A model generated the notes under the pieces. The model ran no database searches and was not told the origin of the DNA. It saw only the letters and a list, made by a program, of their open reading frames with translations. A program made the translations under genes and the position numbers. From CAYTLW01 sp964438735 (lineage in GTDB: Bacteria > Myxococcota_A > UBA9042): 64,000 nt of DNA. The stretch spans positions 1 through 64,000 of the forward strand of contig CAYTLW010000024.1 in the NCBI GenBank assembly GCA_964438735.1, written 5' to 3'. Below, one piece after another: positions 35,780-45,458 of this stretch (within the stretch, counting starts at the first letter, position 1; each line of letters begins with the position of its first letter).

Positions 35780-37949
35780 CCGGGCTGTGGCGCTTGACCA
35801 CCACCACGGTGCCAGGCGCTTGCCGGGCCACGTCCTCGACGATATTGCCCAGGAAGAGCTGCCGATAGCTGGACAGGCCAGCGGCGCCGATAATCACCGC
35901 GTCGTGGTGCTCCGCCTCGGCGACGATCGCATCGACCACCGAGTTGTTGGAGAGCACTGTTGTCTGTACCGAGGGCAGCTCGCCCAGACGGGCGGACGCT
36001 TCGGCCAGCCGAATCTCGGCCTCGCCCGCCACCTCTTGTGGCGCGTCGGTGGGCACCACGGTGCAGACCGTAATGCTGCCGTCGAGCGTGCGCGCCAGAG
36101 ACGCCGCATATTCCTCTGCCCGGCGCGCGTGTTCGCCACCGGCGGTGGGAAGCAGCAGCCTGCGAACCGGCTTGTCGCCGACCCGTCGCATGACCGCGAT
36201 GTTGGCCCGCGCCCGCGTGACCACGGTATCCGAGATGCGGCCCAGGACACGTTCGGTCGACGAGGCGTAGCCCTTCCAGCCCAGCACGATGAGGTTGCAA
36301 TGCCGCTCCCGGCTGGTCTCCAGAATGGCGCGCGCCACGTTGTGGCCGATGCGCACCAGGGTGGTGACAGGAACCCCTCGTTCGTGACCCCGTTCCCGCG
36401 CCGCCTGCAAGATGGCGGTCTCGCGGGCGACGATGGCATCTTCCACCCGCGGCGGCACCTGTTCCGGCACCTGCACAACGCGCATGGCCACCACCTCGCC
36501 GTCCCGTTCTGCGGCCACGCATGCGGCAAAGTCGAACAGCGACGGCATGGTCTCCGGCCGGGCGATGGGCACCAGCACACGGTAGCGACCCGGTTGCTTG
36601 GCCGGCGCCTCCAGGGCGACCCGCGTCGGCCCGCCAGGCAGGGCCCGTTCCTCGCCGCGCAGCCCCTTCCACAGCAGGAAGCCGAGCACACCCAGGAGTA
36701 AAGTGCCGACCGCCAGCGCGACCGGCAGCCAGTGATGGCTCAGCAGGGTGAGCAGGTAGATGTTGGCGACGATGCCCAGCCCAGGCAGCAGCGGCACCAT
36801 GGGCACGCGGAAGGGACGTTCGATGTCGGGGAAGCGGCGGCGATGCGAAATCAAGGCGGCGTTGACCATGATCAGCGCCAGAAGCAGCACCGTGTCGGCG
36901 AAATGTGCCAGGTCTTCCAGAGGCAGCAGCAGGGAAAAGACCCCGATCGCGGCGCCCACCGCCAACAGAGCTACCGCAGGCGTTCGCAGGCGCGGATGGA
37001 TGCGACCCAGACGCCGGGGCAGGTGTCCCTGCTGACTCATGGCCATGGTCACGCGGGAGCCGGCCATGATCGAGGCGTTGGATGCGGAGATCATCGAAAA
37101 CAGGGCGCCCGCCACGATGATGATGCCGCCCACCGGGCCCAGGAATCGCGTCGCTGCGGTGCCCATCGCCGCTTCGGTGTACTCGTCCAGACCGGCCGCG
37201 ACGATCGTCACGATGACCAGCGCATAGAGCACGGTGACCACGCCCATGGAGATGAAGATCGCCCGCGGGATGGTGCGCACGGGCGATCGCACCTCGCCGG
37301 CGGCGGCGGCGATGGCCGAGAATCCGAAGAAGGTGATGAAGACCATGCCCGCCGTGCTGCCGATGGCCGTCATGTCGGTGCTGAAGCGCTCGATGAAGGC
37401 CTCGGTGCTGACCGCGCTGATGCCGCCGGCGACGAACCACAACAACAGCAACACCTTGCCGACCGTGACGACAATCTGGAATGAGCCGCTCTCCTTGGTC
37501 CCCTTGATATTGAGCAGGGTCAATGCGGCGGTGGAGACCAGCGCGATCGCCGCCGGCCATGGCGCCGCCCAGATGAACTCGTGGAAGTAGGTCGCCAGGC
37601 TGACCAGGTAGAACGCGCACGACGACGTGTAGCCGAGAAAGAGGCACCAGCCGACCACCCACGCCAGCGGGCCGGCGAAGGTCTTGCGGGCGTAGAGGTA
37701 TCCTTCACCCGAACGGGGGTAGATGGACGTGAACTCGCAGTAGGTCAGGGCCGTGAACGTGGCCACCACGGCCGCCAGCAGGAAGGCCGCGATAGCCGCC
37801 GAGCCCACGTTGCGCACCGCCAACCCGGACAGGGTGAAGATGCCTGCGGCGATCATGGTGCCCACGCCGATAGCCAGCGCAGTGGGCAGGCCCAGGTCGC
37901 GGCTCAACTCGACTTCGATCCGCGAAATGTCGCGGTTGGCGTCGCTCAC
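35742..37949 (-). CDS. APC-family permease fused to two universal stress (UspA) domains
   Basis: 735 aa. Residues 1-455 form an amino acid/polyamine/organocation permease with about 12 membrane segments. It has the substrate-site motif IGVGTMIAAGIFTLSG in helix 1 and FFGFSAIAAAAGEVRSP in helix 6. Residues of about 465-600 and 605-735 are two UspA-like domains: RYRVLVPIARPETMPSLFDF and VRRLLLPTAGGEHARRAEEY, with NLIVLGWKGYASS and AVIIGAAGLSS. Usp domains often bind ATP or cAMP and may gate transport. The transported solute is unknown. The 3' end overlaps the sulfatase-superfamily gene on the other strand. Confidence 0.92.
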   Translation of the reverse strand: MSDANRDISRIEVELSRDLGLPTALAIGVGTMIAAGIFTLSGLAVRNVGSAAIAAFLLAAVVATFTALTYCEFTSIYPRSGEGYLYARKTFAGPLAWVVGWCLFLGYTSSCAFYLVSLATYFHEFIWAAPWPAAIALVSTAALTLLNIKGTKESGSFQIVVTVGKVLLLLWFVAGGISAVSTEAFIERFSTDMTAIGSTAGMVFITFFGFSAIAAAAGEVRSPVRTIPRAIFISMGVVTVLYALVIVTIVAAGLDEYTEAAMGTAATRFLGPVGGIIIVAGALFSMISASNASIMAGSRVTMAMSQQGHLPRRLGRIHPRLRTPAVALLAVGAAIGVFSLLLPLEDLAHFADTVLLLALIMVNAALISHRRRFPDIERPFRVPMVPLLPGLGIVANIYLLTLLSHHWLPVALAVGTLLLGVLGFLLWKGLRGEERALPGGPTRVALEAPAKQPGRYRVLVPIARPETMPSLFDFAACVAAERDGEVVAMRVVQVPEQVPPRVEDAIVARETAILQAARERGHERGVPVTTLVRIGHNVARAILETSRERHCNLIVLGWKGYASSTERVLGRISDTVVTRARANIAVMRRVGDKPVRRLLLPTAGGEHARRAEEYAASLARTLDGSITVCTVVPTDAPQEVAGEAEIRLAEASARLGELPSVQTTVLSNNSVVDAIVAEAEHHDAVIIGAAGLSSYRQLFLGNIVEDVARQAPGTVVVVKRHSPVKAAVARVLAES

Positions 37950-38160
37950 CTTGCCACTCCACTGCGCGGATCAGCCTGGGGCCAGGCCGCGTGGCGGGGA
38001 TTTGATGCCCATGGCGTTCGAATGTCCAGTGGGCGCGCCGGCTGGCGAATCTGCTGGGGCCTCGGGTACCCCGGTGACACACATGGCTCCCGCCGATGGC
38101 GCGGTTACGCTATGCTCTTTCGCCGTTCGCTACGCAGGCGGTCGGTCGGGGTCTTCGAAC

Positions 38161-40389
38161 ATGTGCCACAACCCGCGACCATTGCAGAGAGGGCATCGAA
38201 TCGGGCCGTGCCCGCGCTTGATCTGCGCGCTCTTGCTTGTACTGGGTCCCGCGGCTTGTGCCGACGACAGCGACGACGGCCCCATCACGCTCACCGTGGT
38301 TGGCGGTAGCGGCGGTTCGAAGACCAACGATGTGGTCGACGGGGACGCTGCGGCTGCTCCCGATGTGACGACCTTGGACGGAGCCCGTGAGCACGCGGCG
38401 GACGCCGCCACGACCGGTGACCTGGAGGGCGCTTCGGATCTGTCGGTTTCCGGTGTCGATGCCGCTGAGCATGGCGACTCGACAGCCACCGACACCATCT
38501 TGCCGGGCGGCCCGGATGCCGGCGACCTGGATGCAGCGTCGGCTGACGTGGACGAAGAAGACGCGGCCATCGCGGACGCGGTCATCGACGATGCCGAGGA
38601 TGACGCAAGTGTAGATGCTGCCGCCGTGGATGGCGTCGCTGTAGACGTAGTTGGCGGTGACGCGATCGGCGCGGACGTCGTTGGAGGAGATGCGGTTGGA
38701 GGAGACGCGGCCGCAATAGACGTGACCGCCCCCGATAGCGCCCCCGACGACGTGGGTGCCGGCGCCGACTCCGGGACTTGCACGCCTGCCGGCAAGGAGG
38801 TCTGCGACGGTGTCGACAACGACTGCGACGGCAAGACCGACGAATCTATCTGCGATGACGACAACGAGTGTACGACCGGATTCTGCCAGGCGGAAGCGGC
38901 CACTGGCGCTTGGGGGTGTGTCCAACAGGCGAAGCCAGGGCCATGCAGCGACGGTGACCTGTGCACGGATGGGGATGCTTGCGCCGATGGCAAGTGCGTT
39001 GGGGGCAAGGTATTCGCCTGCGACGATGGCCTGCCGTGCACCAAAGATACCTGCACCATGGCGACCGGTTGCAGCAATGTGCCGATCCCCGGAAGCGGTG
39101 CGGCGCCGTGCGGGGCCGGGCAGGCCTGGGGGACGAGCTGCTACGCACCGGCCAAGCAGAGCAGCAACTGGACCGAAGCGGAGGCGGCCTGCGTGGTCTG
39201 GGGTGGGCACCTGGTCAGCATCGGATCGGCGGCGGAGAACGGCCACGTGCTCAGCCGCATCAAGGCGGTTTGCGGCAACACGCCGGCGTGGATCGGCGCC
39301 AACGACAAAGCCGTCGAAAAGGTGTGGACCTGGACCGATGGCAGCCCGTTCACCTACAGCAATTGGGGCGTCACGGAGCCCAACGACTTCTTTGGTGAGG
39401 ACGTGGCGTGGATGTCCCCATCGGGCAAGTGGGTCGACATCGACGAAAAGGGCAAGGCGTCCTGCCGGGTCTGCGAGCGCCCGGCGCCGGCGGCCTGCAA
39501 CGACGCCAACGCCTGCACCCACTCCGATACGTGTGACGCCAAGGGCAAATGCAACGGCAAGACGTTGTCCTGTGATGATGGCAACGCGTGCACGGCCGAC
39601 AGCTGCGCACCGGCCAAGGGCTGCCAGCACGTCAACGCCAAAGACGGTGCGGCCTGCGGTGGCGGCGGCAAGTGTGCGGCCGGTGTGTGCAAGGCGGGTA
39701 CACCCGACCTACCAGCGGCCAGTTGTCTGGCCGTCCAGAAGGCCAATCCCAAGGCGGTCAGCGCCATCTACTGGCTCGACCCCGATGGGGCCGGCAAGGG
39801 CGGCAAGTTCAAGGCGTGGTGCGACATGAAGAACAGCGGCGGGGGCTGGACGCTGATCATGAAGGTGAACGGCGGCGCCAAGACCTTCGGCTACGACAGC
39901 TACCTCTGGACCAACAAGGCCGGCCACAACGCACATCTGCCCGGGTTTGACGGCAAGGAAGCCAAGTTGCCGGGCTACTGGAGCGTTCCATTCACCAAGC
40001 TGCGCCTGGGTATGCGCGTCGGCAGCAGCTGGCATTGGATCGAGTTGCCGTGGAAGGCCCCTTCCCTGCTCTCGGTGATGCAGAACGGCAAGTACAAAGC
40101 GACCAAGTTGGGCCGCAATACATGGAAGAGCCTGATCTCCGGTTCGTCCCTGCAGAAGCACTGCAATCGCGAGGGCTTCAACGTCTACGACAACGACGCA
40201 AGGGTGCGCATCGGCATCGTCGCCAACAACGAAAAGGACTGCAAGACGCCGGACTCCCGCATCGGCTTCGGCGGCGCCGGCAAGACCTGCGGCCAGGACC
40301 ACTACAATACGTGCGGCAATACCGCCCGATGTGGCGGCGACAAGGGCAACAAGAACACCAAGGCGTTCGGCTACATCTTCGTGCGTTGA
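38161..40389 (+). CDS. Lipoprotein with MopE-type motif, C-type lectin and fibrinogen-like domains
   Basis: 743 aa. Signal LICALLLVLGPAAC gives a probable lipid anchor. A flexible Asp/Ala-rich stalk (about residues 30-200) contains GGDA repeats. CDGVDNDCDGKTDE (about residue 215) is the putative metal-binding MopE-type motif. Residues of about 319-440 are a C-type lectin domain (NWTEAEAACVVWGGHLVSI, WTDGSPFTYSNWGVTEPND, DVAWM). A Cys-rich CDDGNACT segment follows, then a fibrinogen-related domain (WCDMKNSGGGWTLIMKVNGG) to the C terminus. Two sugar-binding folds on one stalk suggest a surface adhesin. The ATG at 38161 is the nearest before the signal; the frame is open further upstream. The 3' end overlaps the convergent radical SAM gene by 19 bp. 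Confidence 0.88.
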   Translation: MCHNPRPLQRGHRIGPCPRLICALLLVLGPAACADDSDDGPITLTVVGGSGGSKTNDVVDGDAAAAPDVTTLDGAREHAADAATTGDLEGASDLSVSGVDAAEHGDSTATDTILPGGPDAGDLDAASADVDEEDAAIADAVIDDAEDDASVDAAAVDGVAVDVVGGDAIGADVVGGDAVGGDAAAIDVTAPDSAPDDVGAGADSGTCTPAGKEVCDGVDNDCDGKTDESICDDDNECTTGFCQAEAATGAWGCVQQAKPGPCSDGDLCTDGDACADGKCVGGKVFACDDGLPCTKDTCTMATGCSNVPIPGSGAAPCGAGQAWGTSCYAPAKQSSNWTEAEAACVVWGGHLVSIGSAAENGHVLSRIKAVCGNTPAWIGANDKAVEKVWTWTDGSPFTYSNWGVTEPNDFFGEDVAWMSPSGKWVDIDEKGKASCRVCERPAPAACNDANACTHSDTCDAKGKCNGKTLSCDDGNACTADSCAPAKGCQHVNAKDGAACGGGGKCAAGVCKAGTPDLPAASCLAVQKANPKAVSAIYWLDPDGAGKGGKFKAWCDMKNSGGGWTLIMKVNGGAKTFGYDSYLWTNKAGHNAHLPGFDGKEAKLPGYWSVPFTKLRLGMRVGSSWHWIELPWKAPSLLSVMQNGKYKATKLGRNTWKSLISGSSLQKHCNREGFNVYDNDARVRIGIVANNEKDCKTPDSRIGFGGAGKTCGQDHYNTCGNTARCGGDKGNKNTKAFGYIFVR

Positions 40390-42311
40390 GCGGGGGCCGC
40401 CATCAGTCGTTGCGCGGCCTGCTTGGCGTAGATGGCCGCCAGCCGGCCACGCAGCAAGGTGCGCTGATCCTGCACGGCGACAGGACTCCATGACGCCGCG
40501 ACGATGGTCGCCCGTCGACGTTGCAACGAGGGCTTCCCGCCTTGCCAGCGGGCGCTGAGCCAGGGCAACCAATCGAACTCGAACGTCCGCTGTCGCGCTG
40601 GCCCTGCCTGCCATTGCGGCGTCGCGAGCTTCTGCAGCTCGAAGGCTTCGGCAAGGATCTCCTGCGCCGTCGGCGTCGACGGCATCGAGTCGGTCGCCAA
40701 TGTGCAGGCAAGCAGTTCGTCATAGAGCGAATCGCCCGCAGTCCAGGCGGCCAGCGCCATGGCCACATCGGCGTCGTGGCTTGCGCCGATCTCCGGCACG
40801 ATCAACGAAAGAGGGCCGCCGCGCTCGACGGACAGCAGGTGCCGCTGCAAGGCGCGGTTCACGCCAGCCATCGCCGAACCATCTGGCGCCTCTTCCAGTC
40901 CGTCCAGCACGCCATCGACCCAGTCGCGCAGATCCACCTCGAGCAGGTCGCGCAGCACCAGCAACAGCACATCGGCTACCTCGAGATTGGCCAGCGCGCT
41001 CAGCAGGAAGCCGAAGGCATACGCTCGCCGCCAGAGATCGGGCGGCATGTCCTCGGTGCCGATGACCACCTCCTCGTATTCGGCGATGTCCAGATCGGTC
41101 GCGACGGCGAGGATCCGCGTCTGCAAGCCCCAGCGCTGCCGCTCGTCCGGCTCGCCCAGGGGCGCATTTTCGAGCACTCGACATGGGTAGAGATAGAAGC
41201 TGTCCCGCGGTGATGGCGACAGCGCGCCGATCAGCCCTTCGCAGAAGGAGTCCAACGTCTGTTTTGGCAAACCCAGCAGCAGCTCTGTGTGGGTCGGCAG
41301 GCCCAGTTCGCCGCTTGTCGCCTTGAGACGCTCGAAGACCTCGGGCGCGATATTCGCCCGTCCGACGGCCGCCAGCACACGCGCATCAAAGCTCTGTTGG
41401 GCGATGCCTGCGTGGCAGGCGATGCCGGCGGCCAACAAGGTGCGCACGATGTCCAGCGTGTCTTCGTGGGTCTTCTTGCTCAGGTGCAACATGCAGAACG
41501 ACGGCCAGCCGGTGCGCTGACGCACCCCGACGATCCGCTTGGCGATCCCCGCGTCGCGACGATGTAAGCCGAAGTTGTTGTCGATGACGTAGAGGTAGGG
41601 CAGGGCACGCTCGGCCATCCATTGCAATTCGGCGTCCAGACGATCCGTCGCCAGCAGGCGTAGCCGGTTATGAGATGGCGCGCCCGACTGACAGAACGTG
41701 CAGCTGAATGGACAGCCGCGATTCGTCTCCCAGGCCACGCCGCTGAAGGAGAGGTCCGGCTGGGCCAGGAGGGCATCGAATGTGCCGTCCAACATGGGCG
41801 ATGCCAGCGAACTCAAGTCCCTCGCTGTGGCCCGCGGAGGACTCAACTGGACGACCCCTTGGGCATCGCGCGCCGCCAGACCGGGCACCTCCAGCAACGA
41901 GGCACCGCGACGATGGGCGTCCAGCACCTCGGCGAAGGTCTGCTCTCCCTCACCGGCCACCAGCACGTCCAGCTCCGGATGGGCCTCCAGGAACGCGACC
42001 ATCCGTTGGGGGTGCTGCGGGGCCGAGGCGCCGCCGAGCACGACCAGGCAATGGGGCGAGGCGGCGCGCATGGCGCGGGCGACGGCCAGGGAGTGCTGCA
42101 GATTCCAGATGTAGGCCGAAAGACCCAGCACGGAGATCTCGCCGTACTCGGCTGCGGTCACTACCGGGTCCCGCCGCCGCACGTCGATGGAGATGGACTC
42201 GATGTGGCCGCCGACCGGGTGGCTGCGCGCCCCAGCGACCACGACGCCGGCCGCCAGCGGCAGCACGTTGACGTGGCTCGGGCTGCTGTATTGCGCCACC
42301 AGAATGCGCAT
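40371..42311 (-). CDS. Cobalamin-type radical SAM protein
   Basis: 646 aa. The N-terminal domain (residues 1-150, ILVAQYSSPSHVNVLPLAAG through HCLVVLGGASAPQHP) is a B12-binding-like Rossmann fold without DxHxxG. The radical SAM core has ETNRGCPFSCTFCQSG (C-x3-C-x2-C) at about residue 210 and FYLYPCRVLENAPLG in the barrel. A C-terminal helical region of about 250 residues has no recognised family. The start at 42311 has GGGAGG just upstream. It follows the ABC transporter and its accessory gene by 40 bp on the same strand, so the enzyme and transporter may make and export one compound. No precursor peptide is visible between them. Confidence 0.87.
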   Translation of the reverse strand: MRILVAQYSSPSHVNVLPLAAGVVVAGARSHPVGGHIESISIDVRRRDPVVTAAEYGEISVLGLSAYIWNLQHSLAVARAMRAASPHCLVVLGGASAPQHPQRMVAFLEAHPELDVLVAGEGEQTFAEVLDAHRRGASLLEVPGLAARDAQGVVQLSPPRATARDLSSLASPMLDGTFDALLAQPDLSFSGVAWETNRGCPFSCTFCQSGAPSHNRLRLLATDRLDAELQWMAERALPYLYVIDNNFGLHRRDAGIAKRIVGVRQRTGWPSFCMLHLSKKTHEDTLDIVRTLLAAGIACHAGIAQQSFDARVLAAVGRANIAPEVFERLKATSGELGLPTHTELLLGLPKQTLDSFCEGLIGALSPSPRDSFYLYPCRVLENAPLGEPDERQRWGLQTRILAVATDLDIAEYEEVVIGTEDMPPDLWRRAYAFGFLLSALANLEVADVLLLVLRDLLEVDLRDWVDGVLDGLEEAPDGSAMAGVNRALQRHLLSVERGGPLSLIVPEIGASHDADVAMALAAWTAGDSLYDELLACTLATDSMPSTPTAQEILAEAFELQKLATPQWQAGPARQRTFEFDWLPWLSARWQGGKPSLQRRRATIVAASWSPVAVQDQRTLLRGRLAAIYAKQAAQRLMAAPAQRTKM

Positions 42312-42351
42312 GGCCTCCCCCGCTCGCGCTCCGGGCGCGCCCCCTCGATGC

Positions 42352-43548
42352 TCAGGGCTGCGCGTCTGCCGCCGACAAGCCGGTGGACTCACTCAGCGGT
42401 CGCCCCTGTTCGTCACAGCCCAGGCCGCGCAGCAGGAATGCCCCCGGCACCGCCAGGTCCAGGCCCAGTTTAGCCGCGGTGGGATCATGAATCCGGGCCT
42501 GGTCCAATAGCCAGGCGGCCCGCTCTTCGCCATCGCGTCGCATCTTCTGCCGTAGCAAGGTCACACCGGTACGCATGGCCGCCTGCAGCTGCTCGGCCCG
42601 TTCCATATCGGCGGTGTCGATGTCCATGCTCAACGCGACGTGATCCTCCACGTTCATGCGCAGGCCGACGCCCTTGGCCAGATGCGCCAGTTCGGCCATC
42701 GGTCCCCCGGGCTCGGAGTCTCCTCCGCCCATCATGTCAGCGAGGTCATCGGCGCTGAGCATGGCGCTGACGTCGGCTGCGCCGGGCGGAGGATCTGCTG
42801 CGGGCTCACGGCCTTCGGCGCGATCGATCGCGTGCTGCAGGTCCTCCTTGCTGTCGCCGAAGAGCAGCAATTCGTCACCGACCCGCGCCAGCCACGCACC
42901 CTTGGGGGACTCGTCTGTCGATGGTTGCGCGGCGGGCTCCGTAGCGCTGGGCGATACCGCGCCCTGCGCGACCGGCTTCTCCAGGGGCAGCTCGAACAGC
43001 CGGCCCTCGTCGCCGTAACGTTCGCCCGGACCCTCCACGCCGGGCAGCTCCAGGCCGCCCAGGCGTCCGCCGACAGCCATCACGTCGCCGCTCATGCCAA
43101 TCTGCTCGATGTCTTCGGTCAGGTCGATGCCGAGGCGATCGCGCGCTTCGGCCAGGCGCTGGTTGAACTGCTGTTCGCGGCAGCGCATCATCTTGCGTGC
43201 CAGCTCACTGTGGCGAATGGCGCCGAACTCGAAGAGCGCAAATCCCTTGCCTGGCGCAGCGACCGCACGTTGCAGGGCCGTGCCGCCCGGAGTCCCAAGT
43301 CGAGGCAGCGCCGCCGAGGGCACGGGCAATCGGGGGCCCGCGTCGTCTTGGGCCGCTTCGGTCTCCGGGCGCGACGGGGGCGCCTTGACGACCGGTCCTC
43401 GCCCTCGGGGCAGGTTGCGGGGATAGACGATCGGCTCCCTGATGGGCGCCACCTGCCCGTCGCCGAGCGAGCCCAGCCAGGCCGCCAGGGCGAGCAGGGC
43501 CAGCGCCAATGCGCCGGCTTGCAGGGTTCGTCTTCGTCGAATGTTCAT
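42352..43548 (-). CDS. Membrane-anchored accessory protein of the ABC transporter operon
   Basis: A 398-aa protein with one N-terminal membrane segment (LQAGALALALLALAAWLGS) preceded by Arg residues, so the bulk is periplasmic. A Pro-rich linker leads to a folded part that starts near GKGFALFEFGAIRHSELARK and includes two paired segments with DLTEDIEQIGMSGDVMAVGG and WLARVGDELLLFGDSKED, suggesting an internal duplication. Its start overlaps the permease stop as ATGA. I do not recognise the family. Position suggests it cooperates with the ABC transporter, perhaps as a periplasmic partner. Confidence 0.8.
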   Translation of the reverse strand: MNIRRRRTLQAGALALALLALAAWLGSLGDGQVAPIREPIVYPRNLPRGRGPVVKAPPSRPETEAAQDDAGPRLPVPSAALPRLGTPGGTALQRAVAAPGKGFALFEFGAIRHSELARKMMRCREQQFNQRLAEARDRLGIDLTEDIEQIGMSGDVMAVGGRLGGLELPGVEGPGERYGDEGRLFELPLEKPVAQGAVSPSATEPAAQPSTDESPKGAWLARVGDELLLFGDSKEDLQHAIDRAEGREPAADPPPGAADVSAMLSADDLADMMGGGDSEPGGPMAELAHLAKGVGLRMNVEDHVALSMDIDTADMERAEQLQAAMRTGVTLLRQKMRRDGEERAAWLLDQARIHDPTAAKLGLDLAVPGAFLLRGLGCDEQGRPLSESTGLSAADAQP

Positions 43549-44390
43549 CAATAATCCCTGGCCACGACGACCGCGACTGCGGCTGCCAGAACCGCCGCGG
43601 CAAAGGCGAATGTGCCGCCGAGGGCTGACCACAACTCCACACGATCAGCCGCAGCCTGGGCGACGACATTGGGGCTCAACTCCGCCACTGTCATCAGGCG
43701 CGGCAGGGGGGCGATGAGCCAGCGTGCCACCTCGCGCGACCAGCCGGCCTGGAACCACGACAGCACCTCGGCCCGATCGGAGGTCACCATGGCCGCGATG
43801 AAGAGGCAGAGACCGGTGCCCGACGCCAGCGCGGGGGAGCGCACCAGGGTGGTGGTCAGCAACATCGCGGCGTAGACGCTCATGAACGCCAGGGCCACGC
43901 AGGCGGCTCCGATGAACGGCGCCAGGCTGGCGAATCCCGCCTTGAAGAAGAGGATCGTGGCGAACCCACCGATGGCGAAGAGGGTGCCGGACAGGGCCAG
44001 GATCAACACGCCGACGTAGATGCCGACCACCAGCTCCCATCGACGTACGGGCAGGGCGAGCAGCAGCTCCACCCGGCCGGGGGCCAGCAACCTGGCCGCG
44101 ATATCCGAGGTGGCCACCAGGCCGAACAGGGTGCCGAAGATGAATACACCGCGGACGAGCCCGTGAAAGAGCGGTTCCAGCGCCGCATCGACGAAGACCT
44201 CCGAGCCGCTGCCTCCGCCGAGGTCATTGCCGAGCAGCCGGCTGCCCACCAACACGCCCTCGACCACATCCAGGTCGAGGGTCAAGACGAGCCCCAGTTG
44301 CATCAGCAGGATGATGCCGCCGACCACCGCGACGAATCGGCGCGCCAGCGCCTCGCGGAGTACATCCATGGCGATGTGATGCACGTTCAT
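43548..44390 (-). CDS. ABC-2 type transporter permease
   Basis: A 280-aa permease with six predicted membrane segments: VAVVGGIILLMQLGLVLTLD, the pair around VFIFGTLFGLVATSDIAARL, LVVGIYVGVLILALSGTLFA, FIGAACVALAFMSVYAAMLL, SGTGLCLFIAAMV and a final AFAAAVLAAAVAVVVA. ARLLAPGRVELLLALPVRRW is the conserved cytoplasmic ABC-2 loop. It pairs with the ATPase upstream, whose stop overlaps this start as ATGA. It probably exports a small molecule or lipid. The direction is inferred from the ABC-2 fold. Confidence 0.92.
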   Translation of the reverse strand: MNVHHIAMDVLREALARRFVAVVGGIILLMQLGLVLTLDLDVVEGVLVGSRLLGNDLGGGSGSEVFVDAALEPLFHGLVRGVFIFGTLFGLVATSDIAARLLAPGRVELLLALPVRRWELVVGIYVGVLILALSGTLFAIGGFATILFFKAGFASLAPFIGAACVALAFMSVYAAMLLTTTLVRSPALASGTGLCLFIAAMVTSDRAEVLSWFQAGWSREVARWLIAPLPRLMTVAELSPNVVAQAAADRVELWSALGGTFAFAAAVLAAAVAVVVARDY

Positions 44391-45319
44391 GACGCATCAC
44401 CCCCGCCGCCAGCCTGCACCGCGTCGGCCATCACCTGCTCGAGGTCTCGGGTGGCCGGCAGCACCTGGCGCACTCGCAATCCCTCGGCGAGCGCCCCGGC
44501 CAGGGCTGCGGACAGCTCATCCGATTCGTCTACCTGCAAGTGGCAGCGCAACGTCTCCAGGTCCGGCTGCTCCGCGACCACGAATCCATGGCTTTGAGCG
44601 ACTTCTGCGGCGCCTGGATGGGCCGCAAAGTCGACCAGGTAGCGATCGTCACTGCGCAGGATCGCCAGGTCTCCGGACAGCACCACCCGACCGCGGGCCA
44701 TGATCGCCACGGCGTCGCAGATCTTCTCACTCTCAGCCAGGAGGTGGCTGTTGAGGAAGACGGTGGCGCCATCTGCCGCGGCGCGGCCGATGATCTCCCG
44801 GATGCGGGCCCGACCGAGCGGGTCGACCCCGTCGGTGGGTTCGTCCAGGACCAGCAGAGAGGGCGAACCGAGCAACGCCGCCGCCAATCCAGTGCGCTGG
44901 CGCATCCCCTTGGAGAAGGTGCCGGTGCGTTTGGACCACCACCTGGCGGCGAGTCCCACGGCCTCCAATTGGCGGGGCACCTCGTCTCGCATCCGCGCCC
45001 GCGTCAGCCCCTTGAGCCGACCGACGCTGTGCAGGAATGCGGCAGCTGTGGCTGACGGCGGTAGCTGCAAGTTCTCGGGCAGGTAGCCGATCCGACGTCT
45101 CGCCGTCAGGTCGCCGGCTGGTCTGCCGAGCACCTGCAGATCGCCCGCATCCGGTCGCGCGACGCCCAGCAGCATCTTGATCAGCGTTGTCTTTCCAGCG
45201 CCATTTTCACCCAGTACGCCGAAGATGGCGCCGGTCGGCACGCTCAGGTCGAGACCATCGACAGCACGCACCTTGCCGAAACATTTGCTCACTCCTGCGG
45301 CGACAATGGCCTGGCTCAA
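44387..45319 (-). CDS. ABC transporter ATP-binding protein
   Basis: A 310-aa ATPase with Walker A GENGAGKTTLIKMLLG, a Q-loop region near RRIGYLPENLQLPPS, signature FSKGMRQRTGLAAALL, Walker B LLVLDEPTDGVDP and switch His in FLNSHLLAES. The C-terminal domain of about 90 residues is typical of ABC-2 exporters. The start is a TTG at 45319. It heads a four-gene minus-strand operon with a permease, accessory protein and radical SAM enzyme. Confidence 0.95.
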   Translation of the reverse strand: MSQAIVAAGVSKCFGKVRAVDGLDLSVPTGAIFGVLGENGAGKTTLIKMLLGVARPDAGDLQVLGRPAGDLTARRRIGYLPENLQLPPSATAAAFLHSVGRLKGLTRARMRDEVPRQLEAVGLAARWWSKRTGTFSKGMRQRTGLAAALLGSPSLLVLDEPTDGVDPLGRARIREIIGRAAADGATVFLNSHLLAESEKICDAVAIMARGRVVLSGDLAILRSDDRYLVDFAAHPGAAEVAQSHGFVVAEQPDLETLRCHLQVDESDELSAALAGALAEGLRVRQVLPATRDLEQVMADAVQAGGGGDAS

Positions 45320-45345
45320 GGGGCGGTCCTTCGAGGCGGGGCGCC

Positions 45346-45351
45346 ATCATA
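45346..45351 (-). promoter_or_regulatory. Candidate -10 box of the ABC/radical SAM operon
   Basis: On the minus strand TATGAT (five of six consensus bases) lies about 27 bases upstream of the TTG start. The -35 region 17 bases further up is poor. A leader of about 20 bases would result. Confidence 0.3.
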
Positions 45352-45458
45352 ACGCGTTGAGGCAGACGGCACAGGGGCGGCGACCCGTCGAAGAACGGCG
45401 CGGCGGGGTGCCCTATTCCGACCAGTCCACGCTTCGAAGGCAGATTGTCGGCTCGCGA

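Noticed and set aside
35578..37662. 694-codon frame on the minus strand overlapping the permease-Usp gene in another frame
   Set aside because: Arg/Gly/His-rich translation without membrane segments, whereas the overlapping 35742-37949 frame is a textbook APC permease.
38641..38720. GGDA-coding tandem repeats as a CRISPR-like array
   Set aside because: Repeat units are too short and irregular, and they are in frame within the lipoprotein stalk.
38110..39630. 506-codon minus-strand frame opposite the lectin lipoprotein
   Set aside because: Ala/Gly/Val/Arg-rich shadow of the Asp-rich stalk; no signal, domain or ribosome binding site.
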